In this document: in pieces, positions 18,921 to 28,000 of the stretch
Position numbering within the stretch: the stretch's first letter is position 1
How the letters are laid out: each line of letters opens with the position of its first letter
Assembly (NCBI RefSeq): GCF_004752005.1
Contig: NZ_CP038493.1
Location: 2,442,302 to 2,506,301 of the forward strand
Direction: 5' to 3'
Origin: Thalassotalea sp. HSM 43
GTDB taxonomy: Bacteria > Pseudomonadota > Gammaproteobacteria > Enterobacterales > Alteromonadaceae
Length of the DNA: 64,000 nucleotides
Notes under the pieces: model-generated
Told to the model about the DNA's origin: nothing
Database searches by the model: none
What the model saw: only the letters and a program-made list of their open reading frames with translations
Position numbers and translations under genes: made by a program

Positions 18921-19070
18921 TCATTGACGCGCTAATGCACGGCGTTGAGAACGGCAACGCGCCGAGCAATAGACGATGCTTGGCCAGTTATTGCGCCATT
19001 TTTTGCGCCAATTAAATGGTCTCATGCACACCGGACACACTTTTATGGCACGTTTATCGGCGACAGGCAT
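18921..19070 (-). CDS. Small DUF2256 zinc-ribbon-like protein
   Basis: 49 residues from the ATG at 19070 (AGCGAG upstream); a longer version would start at a non-ATG codon at 19103 inside the cryptochrome gene. The core KVCPVCMRPFNWRKKWRNNWPSIVYCSARCR, with two pairs of cysteines (CPVC, CSARC), matches the DUF2256 family, presumably a zinc-binding module. It begins 4 bp after the cryptochrome stop, an arrangement seen often for DUF2256 beside photolyase/cryptochrome genes. Its role with the cryptochrome is unproven. Confidence 0.8.
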   Translation of the reverse strand: MPVADKRAIKVCPVCMRPFNWRKKWRNNWPSIVYCSARCRSQRRALARQ

Positions 19071-19074
19071 CAGT

Positions 19075-20376
19075 TTATCTCGCTTGCAACTGCGGCCAGT
19101 CAACCATGTCTGAGTCTAACGTCTGTCTATAGGACTGACCTCGCCAACGCTTAATATAATGCCCATCTGGGTCATAGAGTTGTTGCTGTTTAGCTATATT
19201 AAAATGGCGTCCCTGTCTTGGGTCGCAGCCAACACCAGCGATGTATTGCCAGTTGCCCCAATTTGCAGCGACATCGTAATCGATCAATTGCATTTGAAAA
19301 AACTTGGCACCAAAACGCCAATCAAGCTGTAATTCATTGACGAAATAACTGGCGACTATTTGTCTGGCGCGATTCGATAAATAACCAGTAGCATTGAGTT
19401 GGTTTACTGCCGCATTGACAAGCGCAGAAGGTGTTTGCCCGCTACAAAACGCTTTAAAACGCTGTGGATGAAAACTGGTTAGTGGGCGCTTTCCAGTAAT
19501 GCCGGTGAATTTAAAAAAACGATCTTTATGTTTTGCCAATAACCAGTAAAAGTAATCGCGCCAGAGTAATTCAAAACCTATCCAGTAGGTCGATTCATTG
19601 GCTTGCTGGTTTTGTTCAAACGTTTTTAATGCCCACCAAATTTGCCTCGCGGATACTAAACCATTCGCCAATAGTGGGCTAAAACGCGTCGATGCCGCTT
19701 CATCGTCTAAGGCGTTGCGGGTTTGTTTGTAGGTTAACGCTCGTTTGGTTTTGAAGTAGTCGTTTAATACCGCCGCCCCATTAGTCGCATACTCAACAGA
19801 CGATAAGGTGTTGGCTGTACGCATATCATCATCGCCTTTCGGCGCAACCGGCGGCGGTAGGCTGATAAGCTTAATGCAGGCTTGTATATTGAGGTCCTGT
19901 TTTTCAACCTTACGGCGAAAGGCGCTAAAGGTTTGCGGTAATTCTGCTATTGAGAAGGGTAAATCAGTTGCCGCCTGCAGTGTTGTCTGGTCGACGCTAT
20001 GCAATGTGACGCCGGTGCGTTTGACGATAAACGCCAGCTTACGTTGTTCATTGCTTGCCGCTGGCGTCGAGCAAAATAAGGTCGTTATCTGATGCCGCTC
20101 AATAAATTCTATCAGCGCTGACACGCCATGACTGGAAACAATATGCAGGTGCTGATCAAACTTTTTAAGTTGTGTTTGCAATTGTCGCAAGGCTTGCCGA
20201 ATAAAATTTAAACGCATGTTGCCAGTAAACCGACAGTCGCTAAAATCAGCAACGCATTCATTGTCATCAAACAGGTAAGCCAGTGCTAGCCTCTGAGACT
20301 GAGCGGCTGCGGCTTGCAATGCCCAATTGTCGTCTAAGCGTAAATCGTTGGTAAATAGAAACAGATGGTTTGTCAT
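19075..20376 (-). CDS. Cryptochrome DASH (photolyase/cryptochrome superfamily)
   Basis: A blue-light flavoprotein. CRY-DASH members bind FAD and an MTHF-type antenna and repair cyclobutane dimers mainly in single-stranded DNA. The N-terminal alpha/beta domain begins MTNHLFLFTNDLRLDDNWAL. The FAD-binding C-terminal part shows TYWIGFELLWRDYFYWLLAKH, TGYLSNRARQIVASYFVNEL, and DYDVAANWGNWQYIAGVGCDPR with N and W at the usual FAD-contact places. I take the ATG at 20376 (GAGGGG upstream), giving 433 aa, over an upstream extension. Followed at once by the DUF2256 gene. Whether it acts as photolyase or photosensor cannot be told. Confidence 0.9.
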   Translation of the reverse strand: MTNHLFLFTNDLRLDDNWALQAAAAQSQRLALAYLFDDNECVADFSDCRFTGNMRLNFIRQALRQLQTQLKKFDQHLHIVSSHGVSALIEFIERHQITTLFCSTPAASNEQRKLAFIVKRTGVTLHSVDQTTLQAATDLPFSIAELPQTFSAFRRKVEKQDLNIQACIKLISLPPPVAPKGDDDMRTANTLSSVEYATNGAAVLNDYFKTKRALTYKQTRNALDDEAASTRFSPLLANGLVSARQIWWALKTFEQNQQANESTYWIGFELLWRDYFYWLLAKHKDRFFKFTGITGKRPLTSFHPQRFKAFCSGQTPSALVNAAVNQLNATGYLSNRARQIVASYFVNELQLDWRFGAKFFQMQLIDYDVAANWGNWQYIAGVGCDPRQGRHFNIAKQQQLYDPDGHYIKRWRGQSYRQTLDSDMVDWPQLQAR

Positions 20377-20456
20377 AATACCCCTCATATAGGTTGTACG
20401 ATGCAAACACTGCCTAGGTTTTATCCGCCTGTTTGTCATTTAATCCACTAAATTCG

Positions 20457-20485
20457 TTTACCCAGAGCATGCATTCGATTAAAAT
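20457..20485 (+). promoter_or_regulatory. rnpB promoter with GC-rich discriminator
   Basis: TTTACC (20457-20462), a 17-bp spacer and TAAAAT (20480-20485), followed by GCTCGCG just before the RNA start near 20491. A GC-rich discriminator is typical of promoters under growth-rate/stringent control. Confidence 0.8.
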
Positions 20486-20490
20486 GCTCG

Positions 20491-20870
<380 letters not shown>

Positions 20871-20880
20871 TAAATAAAAT

Positions 20881-20915
20881 AAAACCCAGTGCGAATCACC
20901 GTACTGGGTTTTTTC
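20881..20915 (+). terminator. Intrinsic terminator of rnpB
   Basis: AAAACCCAGT (20881-20890), a 12-nt loop region, ACTGGGTTTT (20903-20912) and further T residues. It is repeated, imperfectly, downstream. Confidence 0.88.
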
Positions 20916-20934
20916 TTATCTACTGTTAAGCAAC

Positions 20935-21104
20935 GCTCGCGTTGGAACCGGCTAATACCGCAGGAGCTTGCTTGAGCTATGGGGCGACTCATAGCCTAGA
21001 CGAATGATTGTCGTGTCTTAGACATAACAGAACCCGGCTTATACGGCCAACTCACTAAACAAAATAAAACCCAGTGCGATTCACCGTACTGGTTTTTTTC
21101 TTAT
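20935..21104 (+). repeat. Tandem partial duplication of the rnpB 3' end and terminator
   Basis: 20968-21104 repeats 20783-20919 (137 bp) with only three mismatches (20875/21060, 20895/21080, 20908/21093). A further 17 bp (20761-20777 and 20935-20951) also match, separated from the block by 11 extra bases in the second copy. The copy holds the last 90 or so nt of rnpB, including the CR-V motif, and a second terminator. It lacks the 5' two thirds, so it cannot be a working RNase P RNA. E. coli rnpB is known to be followed by similar 3' tandem repeats. Confidence 0.93.
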
Positions 21105-21279
21105 TTGCAATGTAAACCCGCACCTGTTCAGCCTTGGCTTGACCGAATTGCGGTAGCGACATAGATATGCGTATCAGTCATAACGCTCATGACTATTTAT
21201 TGTTATCGCCGCGTAAGACTTATCTCTATACTCTCGAACTATTATTTTGCCATTAAGGCACTACTGTTGAGGTATCTTC

Positions 21280-21693
21280 ATGAAAAAGCTATTCACTTGT
21301 TTACTGGTCTCTTCGTGTTTATGTGCAACCGCTAATGCGGCGAGCACAGTACAAGAAGGCGTTGTTAAAAGCAGCGAGGTGATCACCGGTGAGGTGGGCC
21401 GAGACGGTAGACCGGTTTTAGCGGCAGGTGTGGGTGTTGCCATAGGCTCAACCATAGGTTCTGGCAGTGGTAATGATGCGGCAAAAGTTGCTGGCGGTTT
21501 AATTGGTGCTAAACGAGCAATGAATAAGAAAAAGCAGACGGTTTATGGCTGGCGTTATGTTGTTGAAGTCGCTGGTGAGCTGGCTGTTGTTGATACCTGG
21601 TGTGATAAGCCTGATGTTAAGTGCAGCAGTGTAAACAAAGAGTCGCCAGTTTACGTTGTTAATAACAGTGAAGTTATTGTCAAAGCCGAATAA
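21280..21693 (+). CDS. Secreted glycine-zipper protein, uncharacterised
   Basis: 137 residues with a signal peptide (MKKLFTCLLVSSCLCATANA-AS). It has no clear lipobox. A glycine-rich segment VLAAGVGVAIGSTIGSGSG..AAKVAGGLIGAK (about residues 46-80) resembles the glycine-zipper of SlyB/17-kDa-antigen-type outer-membrane proteins. A C-terminal beta-rich part follows, with two cysteines (WCDKPDVKC) that could form a disulfide. The ATG at 21280 is preceded by GAGGTATC. It is monocistronic, with a strong terminator downstream. Function not known. Confidence 0.65.
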   Translation: MKKLFTCLLVSSCLCATANAASTVQEGVVKSSEVITGEVGRDGRPVLAAGVGVAIGSTIGSGSGNDAAKVAGGLIGAKRAMNKKKQTVYGWRYVVEVAGELAVVDTWCDKPDVKCSSVNKESPVYVVNNSEVIVKAE

Positions 21694-21732
21694 TCATCCA
21701 ATTAATTGCTAATCCTAAGATAACCAAATACT

Positions 21733-21773
21733 AACACCCCAGAACATAGTCTGTTCTGGGGTGTTGCTTTTTT
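21733..21773 (+). terminator. Strong intrinsic terminator
   Basis: AACACCCCAGAACA (21733-21746), loop TAGTC, TGTTCTGGGGTGTT (21752-21765), then GCTTTTTTA. A perfect 14-bp stem ending the glycine-zipper gene. Confidence 0.95.
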
Positions 21774-21855
21774 ATCGACTCTTTACTCTTCGATTTTCGC
21801 TTTTTCTCAGCCTGTGATATAACAAACGCAAATAATAAAAATTAATTGCCCTGTT

Positions 21856-23181
21856 ATGGATATCGGTCTTCTTGGCTTAATCGCCTCATTAATTTTACTC
21901 ACCATACTTGCTTTAAAAGGCATGGACCTATTAATTGCGGCGCCAATTTGTGCGCTCGTGGTTGCGCTTACTAATGGCCTTGCCATTTTCGCCAGCGCCA
22001 GTGCCCCAGATGTAGCAAATTATTCTGATGCCTACTTAGGGGGCTTCGGTAAATTTTTAAGTGTTTGGTTTTTAGTTTTCTTAACCGGTGCTTTGTATGG
22101 CAAATTGATGGAGTATTCTGGTGGCGCGAAAAGCATTGCCTATTGGATTATTAATCATGTCGGTATGAAGCGTGCTGTTACCGCGGTTGTCTTAGCAACT
22201 GGCATTCTTACCTATGGTGGCGTTAGCGCGTTTATTGCCGCGTTTGCGGTGTACCCGTTAGCGGCAAGTCTATTTAAGCAAGCTGATTTACCGCATCGTT
22301 TTATTCCTGCCGCCTTAGCGTTAGGTTCTGTCACATTTACCATGACCAGTGCTGGCTCTATGGAAATCCAAAACTGGTTACCGGCGCCATATTTAGGTAC
22401 CACCCCTTATGCTGCTTGGCCGGTTAGCTTAGTGACTGCTGTTGTTATGGCCGCTGCGGGTATTTTCTGGTTAAACAGAATGATTAACCAAGCCTATGCC
22501 AATGGTGAGCGCTTTGTCTTGCCCCAAGCATCGATTATGTCGGCAAACGAAGGTCAACAGCAAACACAACAGGTTAGCCCGATTATCGCCTTTGTTTCGC
22601 TATTTGCGGTGTTTATTACCGCATTTTTGTTCCATCAAGAATATAAAAACAATGCCTTGGTTATCGCCTTGCTGGCGGGATGCTTGGTGTTGCTGATTGG
22701 ATACTGGCCCCAGTTAAGCAGTAAACTAAAAAGTGTTACCTCAGAAGGTACCTTAGGCGCCTTGGTGGCTGGGGCGAATACCTCTGCGGTCGTTGGGTTT
22801 GGCACGGTTGTTAAAGTGACTCCAGCATTTGCTTTTGCTGTTGACGCCGTCACGGCAATACCGGGATCTCCGTTGGTGTCCGCTGCGATTGCGGTCACGG
22901 TTATTGCGGGTATCACCGGCTCCGCGTCTGGAGGGCAAACCATCGCATTGCCTATTTTGGGACCGATATATCTTGACGCTGGTGCTAATCCAGAGCATTT
23001 ACATCGCACCATTTCTTTATCGTCAGGGGTGTTAGATAGCCTGCCTCATAATGGCTATGTGGTGACATTAGTGCGGGCTATTTGTGGTGAAACACACCAG
23101 TCGGCGTATATGGCTCTGGCGAAAATGACCATGGTGGTTCCTGCCATTTGCACCATAGGTGCGATTTGGTATTTGAGTTAG
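21856..23181 (+). CDS. GntP-family permease
   Basis: A multipass inner-membrane transporter, 441 aa with about 12 helices, of the GntP family (gluconate, hydroxybutyrate or related acid/H+ symport). Family-like stretches are LLIAAPICALVVALTNG, LGGFGKFLSVWFLVFLTGALYGKLMEYSGGAKSIA, YGGVSAFIAAFAVYPLAASLF and SSGVLDSLPHNGYVVTLVRAICGETH near the C-terminus. The substrate cannot be assigned: no metabolic gene lies beside it. The ATG at 21856 has a poor Shine-Dalgarno. The next gene is 129 bp away and unrelated. Confidence 0.85.
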   Translation: MDIGLLGLIASLILLTILALKGMDLLIAAPICALVVALTNGLAIFASASAPDVANYSDAYLGGFGKFLSVWFLVFLTGALYGKLMEYSGGAKSIAYWIINHVGMKRAVTAVVLATGILTYGGVSAFIAAFAVYPLAASLFKQADLPHRFIPAALALGSVTFTMTSAGSMEIQNWLPAPYLGTTPYAAWPVSLVTAVVMAAAGIFWLNRMINQAYANGERFVLPQASIMSANEGQQQTQQVSPIIAFVSLFAVFITAFLFHQEYKNNALVIALLAGCLVLLIGYWPQLSSKLKSVTSEGTLGALVAGANTSAVVGFGTVVKVTPAFAFAVDAVTAIPGSPLVSAAIAVTVIAGITGSASGGQTIALPILGPIYLDAGANPEHLHRTISLSSGVLDSLPHNGYVVTLVRAICGETHQSAYMALAKMTMVVPAICTIGAIWYLS

Positions 23182-23310
23182 CGTGGTAAATGACTCGAAT
23201 GCTTAGCAACAGCAAACTTAAAGCACAATGGATCATGTTTGAGCGTTTAAAGGGCGTCATCAATGCCGATAATATACATCCTAGTAGGATAACGTTTTAA
23301 GGAAGTAATA

Positions 23311-23898
23311 ATGATTAGATTATGGCTATTGTGTTTCATTATTATGTCGGTTGAGGTTGCCGCAAGTGATACGCCTGAAAACCTCAGCATAAAGGGGTCG
23401 TTCAAGTTTACTATGATCGATTCATCAGGAAGTCTGATGCTCGGAGAGTATATTAGTTCGGCATCGGAAATAACCTCTGCATCGGCGTGTTATTTAGCTG
23501 TTTCTGCTGATGATGATTACTTCTTTAGTTACCCTGTTGATATTGCGTTGCAAAAAGAGGGCGATATATTAATCCCGTCATTCACCATCAAAGCTCTGTA
23601 TATCGATGAGAACAGTAATTATTACATCAAGCCAATAGACAGCGTTCAATTTAAAGTCGCTGACCTATCCGTTAATGAAACAAGCTGGCAAAAGCTAGTG
23701 ATCAAAAATAATACCGTGTTATTTGATCCAACGACGGACAAAGGCTTGCTGGCATTTCATCACCTTACCCTGGGACAACCTTTGAATGTTGAATTAGCCA
23801 AAAGTGAAAAGCCTTATAATGTCCGGATTGAGGTACTGCCTTTATCACAAAAAACAGCTCGATTAGCGCGTAAGTGCATGAAAGTTATAGATTCATAG
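23311..23898 (+). CDS. Secreted protein of unknown function
   Basis: 195 residues, not recognised. A signal peptide (MIRLWLLCFIIMSVEVAAS-DT) is followed by a mostly beta-strand-like domain without repeats (FKFTMIDSSGSLMLGEYIS, ILIPSFTIKALYIDE). Two cysteines (in SACYLAV and RKCMKV) could form one disulfide. The ATG at 23311 has a good Shine-Dalgarno, AAGGAAG. It stands alone between the permease and the DUF481 gene, with 276 bp of AT-rich DNA downstream in which I see nothing clear. Its base composition is like its surroundings. Confidence 0.6.
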   Translation: MIRLWLLCFIIMSVEVAASDTPENLSIKGSFKFTMIDSSGSLMLGEYISSASEITSASACYLAVSADDDYFFSYPVDIALQKEGDILIPSFTIKALYIDENSNYYIKPIDSVQFKVADLSVNETSWQKLVIKNNTVLFDPTTDKGLLAFHHLTLGQPLNVELAKSEKPYNVRIEVLPLSQKTARLARKCMKVIDS

Positions 23899-24174
23899 GG
23901 CGGTGTTGTTTGTCTATAAATGCTTCTAATCATCGCTTTGCGTTTGATACTGTTCCTAGTCTAATGAGCAATGGCGTGGCAATAGGTTTATTAAGGGTAC
24001 CTTTAAACATTTATCGACTAAGTCATATTCGTTAAGTCTTTAGAACGGCTTTTTTAGCGATAAAAACGCTGTTTGTAACGGTAGTGTTATTAAACTATTG
24101 CGGTTACAATATTCGTATAAAAAGTAATCGCAGCTATAAGCTGCTCAAATATAAATAATATTTCAGGGAATATC

Positions 24175-24894
24175 ATGACGATTAAATATCTTGCGCTTGC
24201 CCTTTCTGTGGCATCAGCCAACGTTTATGCTGAAGATGAAGTAGTAAAGCTTTGGTCTGGTGATGTCGATTTTGGTTATACCAATCTTACCGGTAACACC
24301 GAAGAATCAACTATGGCTGGTAAAGTTTCGGTTACTCGCGAAAACAAACCATGGAAGTGGGATGTTATTGCTGAGTCATTATTCTCTGAAACTGAGGATG
24401 ACCGTACCGCGGAGAAATACCTGGCTTTTACACGGTTGGCTTATAACTTTACCGAGAAAAACTATGTGTTTGGTCGTGCAACCTACGAAACCGACAAGTT
24501 CAGTGGTTATGATTATCAATCTACGCTAACCGCGGGTGTGGGTTGGAACTTATACGACTTAGAAACATTAGATTGGGATCTTGAGGCTGGTGCCGGTTAT
24601 CGTTCTTCGAAAGTTGAAGACCCTACTACAGGTGAAGATGAAGATGAGCCAATTGTGACCTTGTCGACTTTGGTTGATTGGCAGTTTTCAGAAACCGCAT
24701 CATTTAAACAATACCTTAGTTATGAAAAAGGTGATGAAAGCGATATCGCTTATTCCCGTAGTGAGTTAAAGGTGCAAGTGATTGGCGCCTTAGCAATGAA
24801 ACTGAGCTACAACGTAAAATATCAATCTGAAGTTCCAGAAGGAAGTGAAGACACTGACACAGAAACGATTGTCAGTGTGACTTATTCTTTCTAA
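24175..24894 (+). CDS. DUF481 (YdiY-type) outer-membrane beta-barrel protein
   Basis: 239 residues: a signal peptide (cleavage near NVYA-ED) followed by amphipathic strands throughout, ending TETIVSVTYSF with a C-terminal Phe typical of barrel proteins. WSGDVDFGYTNLTGNTEESTMAGKVSVTRE is the characteristic opening of DUF481 proteins, and YVFGRATYETDKFSGYDYQSTLTAGVGWNLY fits the middle. AGGGAA precedes the ATG. It is acidic, as expected of a marine outer-membrane protein. The family's function is unknown. A terminator follows. Confidence 0.85.
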   Translation: MTIKYLALALSVASANVYAEDEVVKLWSGDVDFGYTNLTGNTEESTMAGKVSVTRENKPWKWDVIAESLFSETEDDRTAEKYLAFTRLAYNFTEKNYVFGRATYETDKFSGYDYQSTLTAGVGWNLYDLETLDWDLEAGAGYRSSKVEDPTTGEDEDEPIVTLSTLVDWQFSETASFKQYLSYEKGDESDIAYSRSELKVQVIGALAMKLSYNVKYQSEVPEGSEDTDTETIVSVTYSF

Positions 24895-24969
24895 ATTTCG
24901 GTTGTGTTGATTGCTTGAAGCTGAGCTGCTTTAGTCTTACGTTTTCGTAAGCGCATGAACTTTGATAAG

Positions 24970-25008
24970 AAATCCAGCAAGGGTAACCCTCGCTGGATTT
25001 TGTGTTTT
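24970..25008 (+). terminator. Intrinsic terminator after DUF481 gene
   Basis: AAATCCAGC (24970-24978) pairs with GCTGGATTT (24992-25000), with AGGG/CCCT pairing inside. T-rich sequence follows. Confidence 0.8.
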
Positions 25009-25079
25009 TGCTGTGTGTGAAAAGGTTAGACTAGGCTCTGTTTTGGACTATCTTTTGGGCTCGCTTTTTGGCTAAATTG

Positions 25080-28000
25080 TTAGCTCAATTTTTCATCGAC
25101 CAAGGTGATGGCTTTATCATAGTCATAACTTTCAACGGCTTGGCTAAGTTTAAGTAACCAACCATTGCTGTCTTTAGTCATTAAGGCTTGCTGGTTTTGC
25201 TGTAAAAACTCGCCGGTTTGCGTGTCATAATCAACCAGCATGGCTTTCAGTTGAGAGAGAATATCATGCAGTTGTTGCTCGCTTATCTCGGTACTTGCTG
25301 ATATTTGTACGTCTTCAGGCGTCAAGGTTTCAAGTTCCGCTAACACGTCCTGAAGCGCGGTATCGACTTCTTGTAAACTCCAACTACTAATATTGCCGGA
25401 TTTACATTGCGCTTCGAGTAATTCCGCAGCATGAAGTAATTGCATTGCGCCAATATTGCCAGCCAACCCTTTTAGCGAATGGCTGAGTCGAGTGGCACTG
25501 TCTTCGTCGTTATCGGTCAACGCCTTATTGAAATTACGGACAAAGTCTCGTTGATTGCTGGCAAATTTCCTTAATAGCTTAAGGTAGAGTTTTTTATCGC
25601 CCATGGTGCGTTTTAGACCATCGCTGATATCAATGTATTGCCAATTTTCAGGGAGTTCTATTGCTTGTTCAGGTGATTGCTTGCCACTGACTTGGCTGCT
25701 AGCCGCCGGGGTTATCCATTTCGCCATGGTTTTAAACATGGCACTGACGTTTATCGGTTTAGGGATATGATCATTCATCCCAGCTTGTATGGCTTTTTCT
25801 CTGTCGCCCGCCATGGCGTTAGCGGTCATCGCTAAAATAGGCAAGTCTTTAAACTTGTCTTGCTGGCGTAACAGTTTCGTCGCGGTATAGCCGTCCATCA
25901 CCGGCATTTGGCAGTCCATTAATACGCCGTCGAAGCTTTGCTTGTTAAGTATATCAATGGCTTCTTCGCCGTTATTAGCGATGGTACATTGAATACCGTT
26001 ATTGCCTAATAAGCCGATGATTAATTCTTGGTTAACTTCATTGTCCTCAACCGCCAGTATATTGGCACCTTGTAGTGCCTCAATTGCGTCATCCGAAACG
26101 TCTCGACGAGAATGTCCATTGCCACCTAAGCGTTTGTCGCCCATCGCATCATTGATAGCGTCATTAAGGCTTGATGCGGTCACCGGCTTGGTCAATATGG
26201 TTTCAATCTGCAGATTTTCTAGGCGTATGTTTAATTCTTCACGGCCATAGGCTGTGACCATAAATATGATTGGCTTATGCTTTAAGGTAAGCTTGGATTG
26301 AATGATTTTAATTGCTTCAATGCCGTCCATGGTTGGCATCTGCCAATCCATTAATACCAATTGATAAGGTTTTGTTTTATCCGCGTCTTGCAGCAGCTCT
26401 AAGCCTCTTGCTGCGCTTTCTGCAACATCCACCTGATAACCAAAGCTGGCGATGATTTTTTCAAAGATAATACGCGCATGCAGGTTATCGTCGACCACAA
26501 GAACGCGTTCAATTTTTTGATGCGGCACAATCGGCTTTCTTTGTCGCGGTGTTTGACGTTTAAAGGTGATGGCAAAAGAGAAGGTGCTGCCTTTATTCGC
26601 TTCGCTTTCCAGTTTTATTTCGCCGCCCATAAGTTTGACCAGCTTTTGCGATATGGCCAAACCTAATCCGGTACCACCATGTTTGCGGGTGGTCGATGCA
26701 TCGGCTTGGGTGAAGGGTTGAAATAGCTTGGCTTGTTGCTCGTCACTCATGCCGATGCCAGAATCAATAACCGAGAACTCAAGCTCTGCAATTTCATCAT
26801 TAGCAAATTTACGGGTGATGCGAATAACCACTTCCCCTTCGCTGGTAAACTTAACCGCATTGTTCGCCAGATTAATTAAAACTTGGGTCAGTCTGAGTGG
26901 GTCACCTTTATAATTCATCGGTAGTTCAGATTCGATATCGAACAATAATTCTAGGTGTTTCTCTTCGGCCTTGATGCTTACGAAGTTGGTTAAATTCTCG
27001 AGGATATCGCCAAGGTTAAAGTCAATTTCTTCAACATCGAGTTTACCGGCTTCAATTTTTGAGAAGTCGAGGATGTCATTGATGATCCCTAATAGACTTT
27101 CTGCACTGCGATGCACTTTATCAATATAATTACGTTGCTGCTTATCTAAGTCGGTTTCTAACGCCAAATGTGACATGCCGATAATGGCATTCATTGGCGT
27201 GCGTATCTCATGTGACATATTGGCCAAGAAGTCTGATTTCGCCTGATTCGCTTCTTCTGCCACTTGTTGTGCTTTTATGTAGTCCAATTCCAGCTGTTTG
27301 CGCTCGGTAATGTCAATATGCACACCCGACACCCGTGTCGCACGACCATCAGCATCGGTTTCAGTAATGCGACCGACATCAAGTATCCACTTACTGGCGT
27401 TTGCACCCATGCGCAACTCTTCTTTAAACTCGGTACGTTGACCACGCAAATATTCAATCATGCGTTGCTCGGCCATGTCTTTGTCTTCAGGGTGGATATA
27501 TTTGCCCCAAGTATTCAAACTATCGTGCAGGGTAAACCAGTCTTTTTCTTCTTCGACAAAGTCGCTGTCATGGCTGAGACCGAGCATATTAGCGCTAACG
27601 CGGTTAACTCGGATGATTTCTTTATCAGGGAAGAATTCCCATAAACCGATACGTGCACCAAAGGTTGCCGCATCAAGCCGTTCTTCACTTTGCTTAACTT
27701 TGAGCTCTTGCTGATGACGTTCAGTAATGTCGCGCATAATGCCGATAAAGACGGTTTGATCATCAAGCACGCTTTCTTTGACCGATAAGTCCATGGGGAA
27801 AATGTCGCCATTTTTGCGTTGGCCTTGAACTTCACGGACATTATCGACAACCGTCGAACTTTTACCGGATTTATAGTTATCAAGCAGTTCATCATGCTGA
27901 TCGGCAATTTGTTTCGGTTGAATAACCGAAATATTTTTACCAATGATTTCGTCGCTGCTATATCCAAATATGCGTTGTGCAGCGGTTGAAAATTCTTGCA

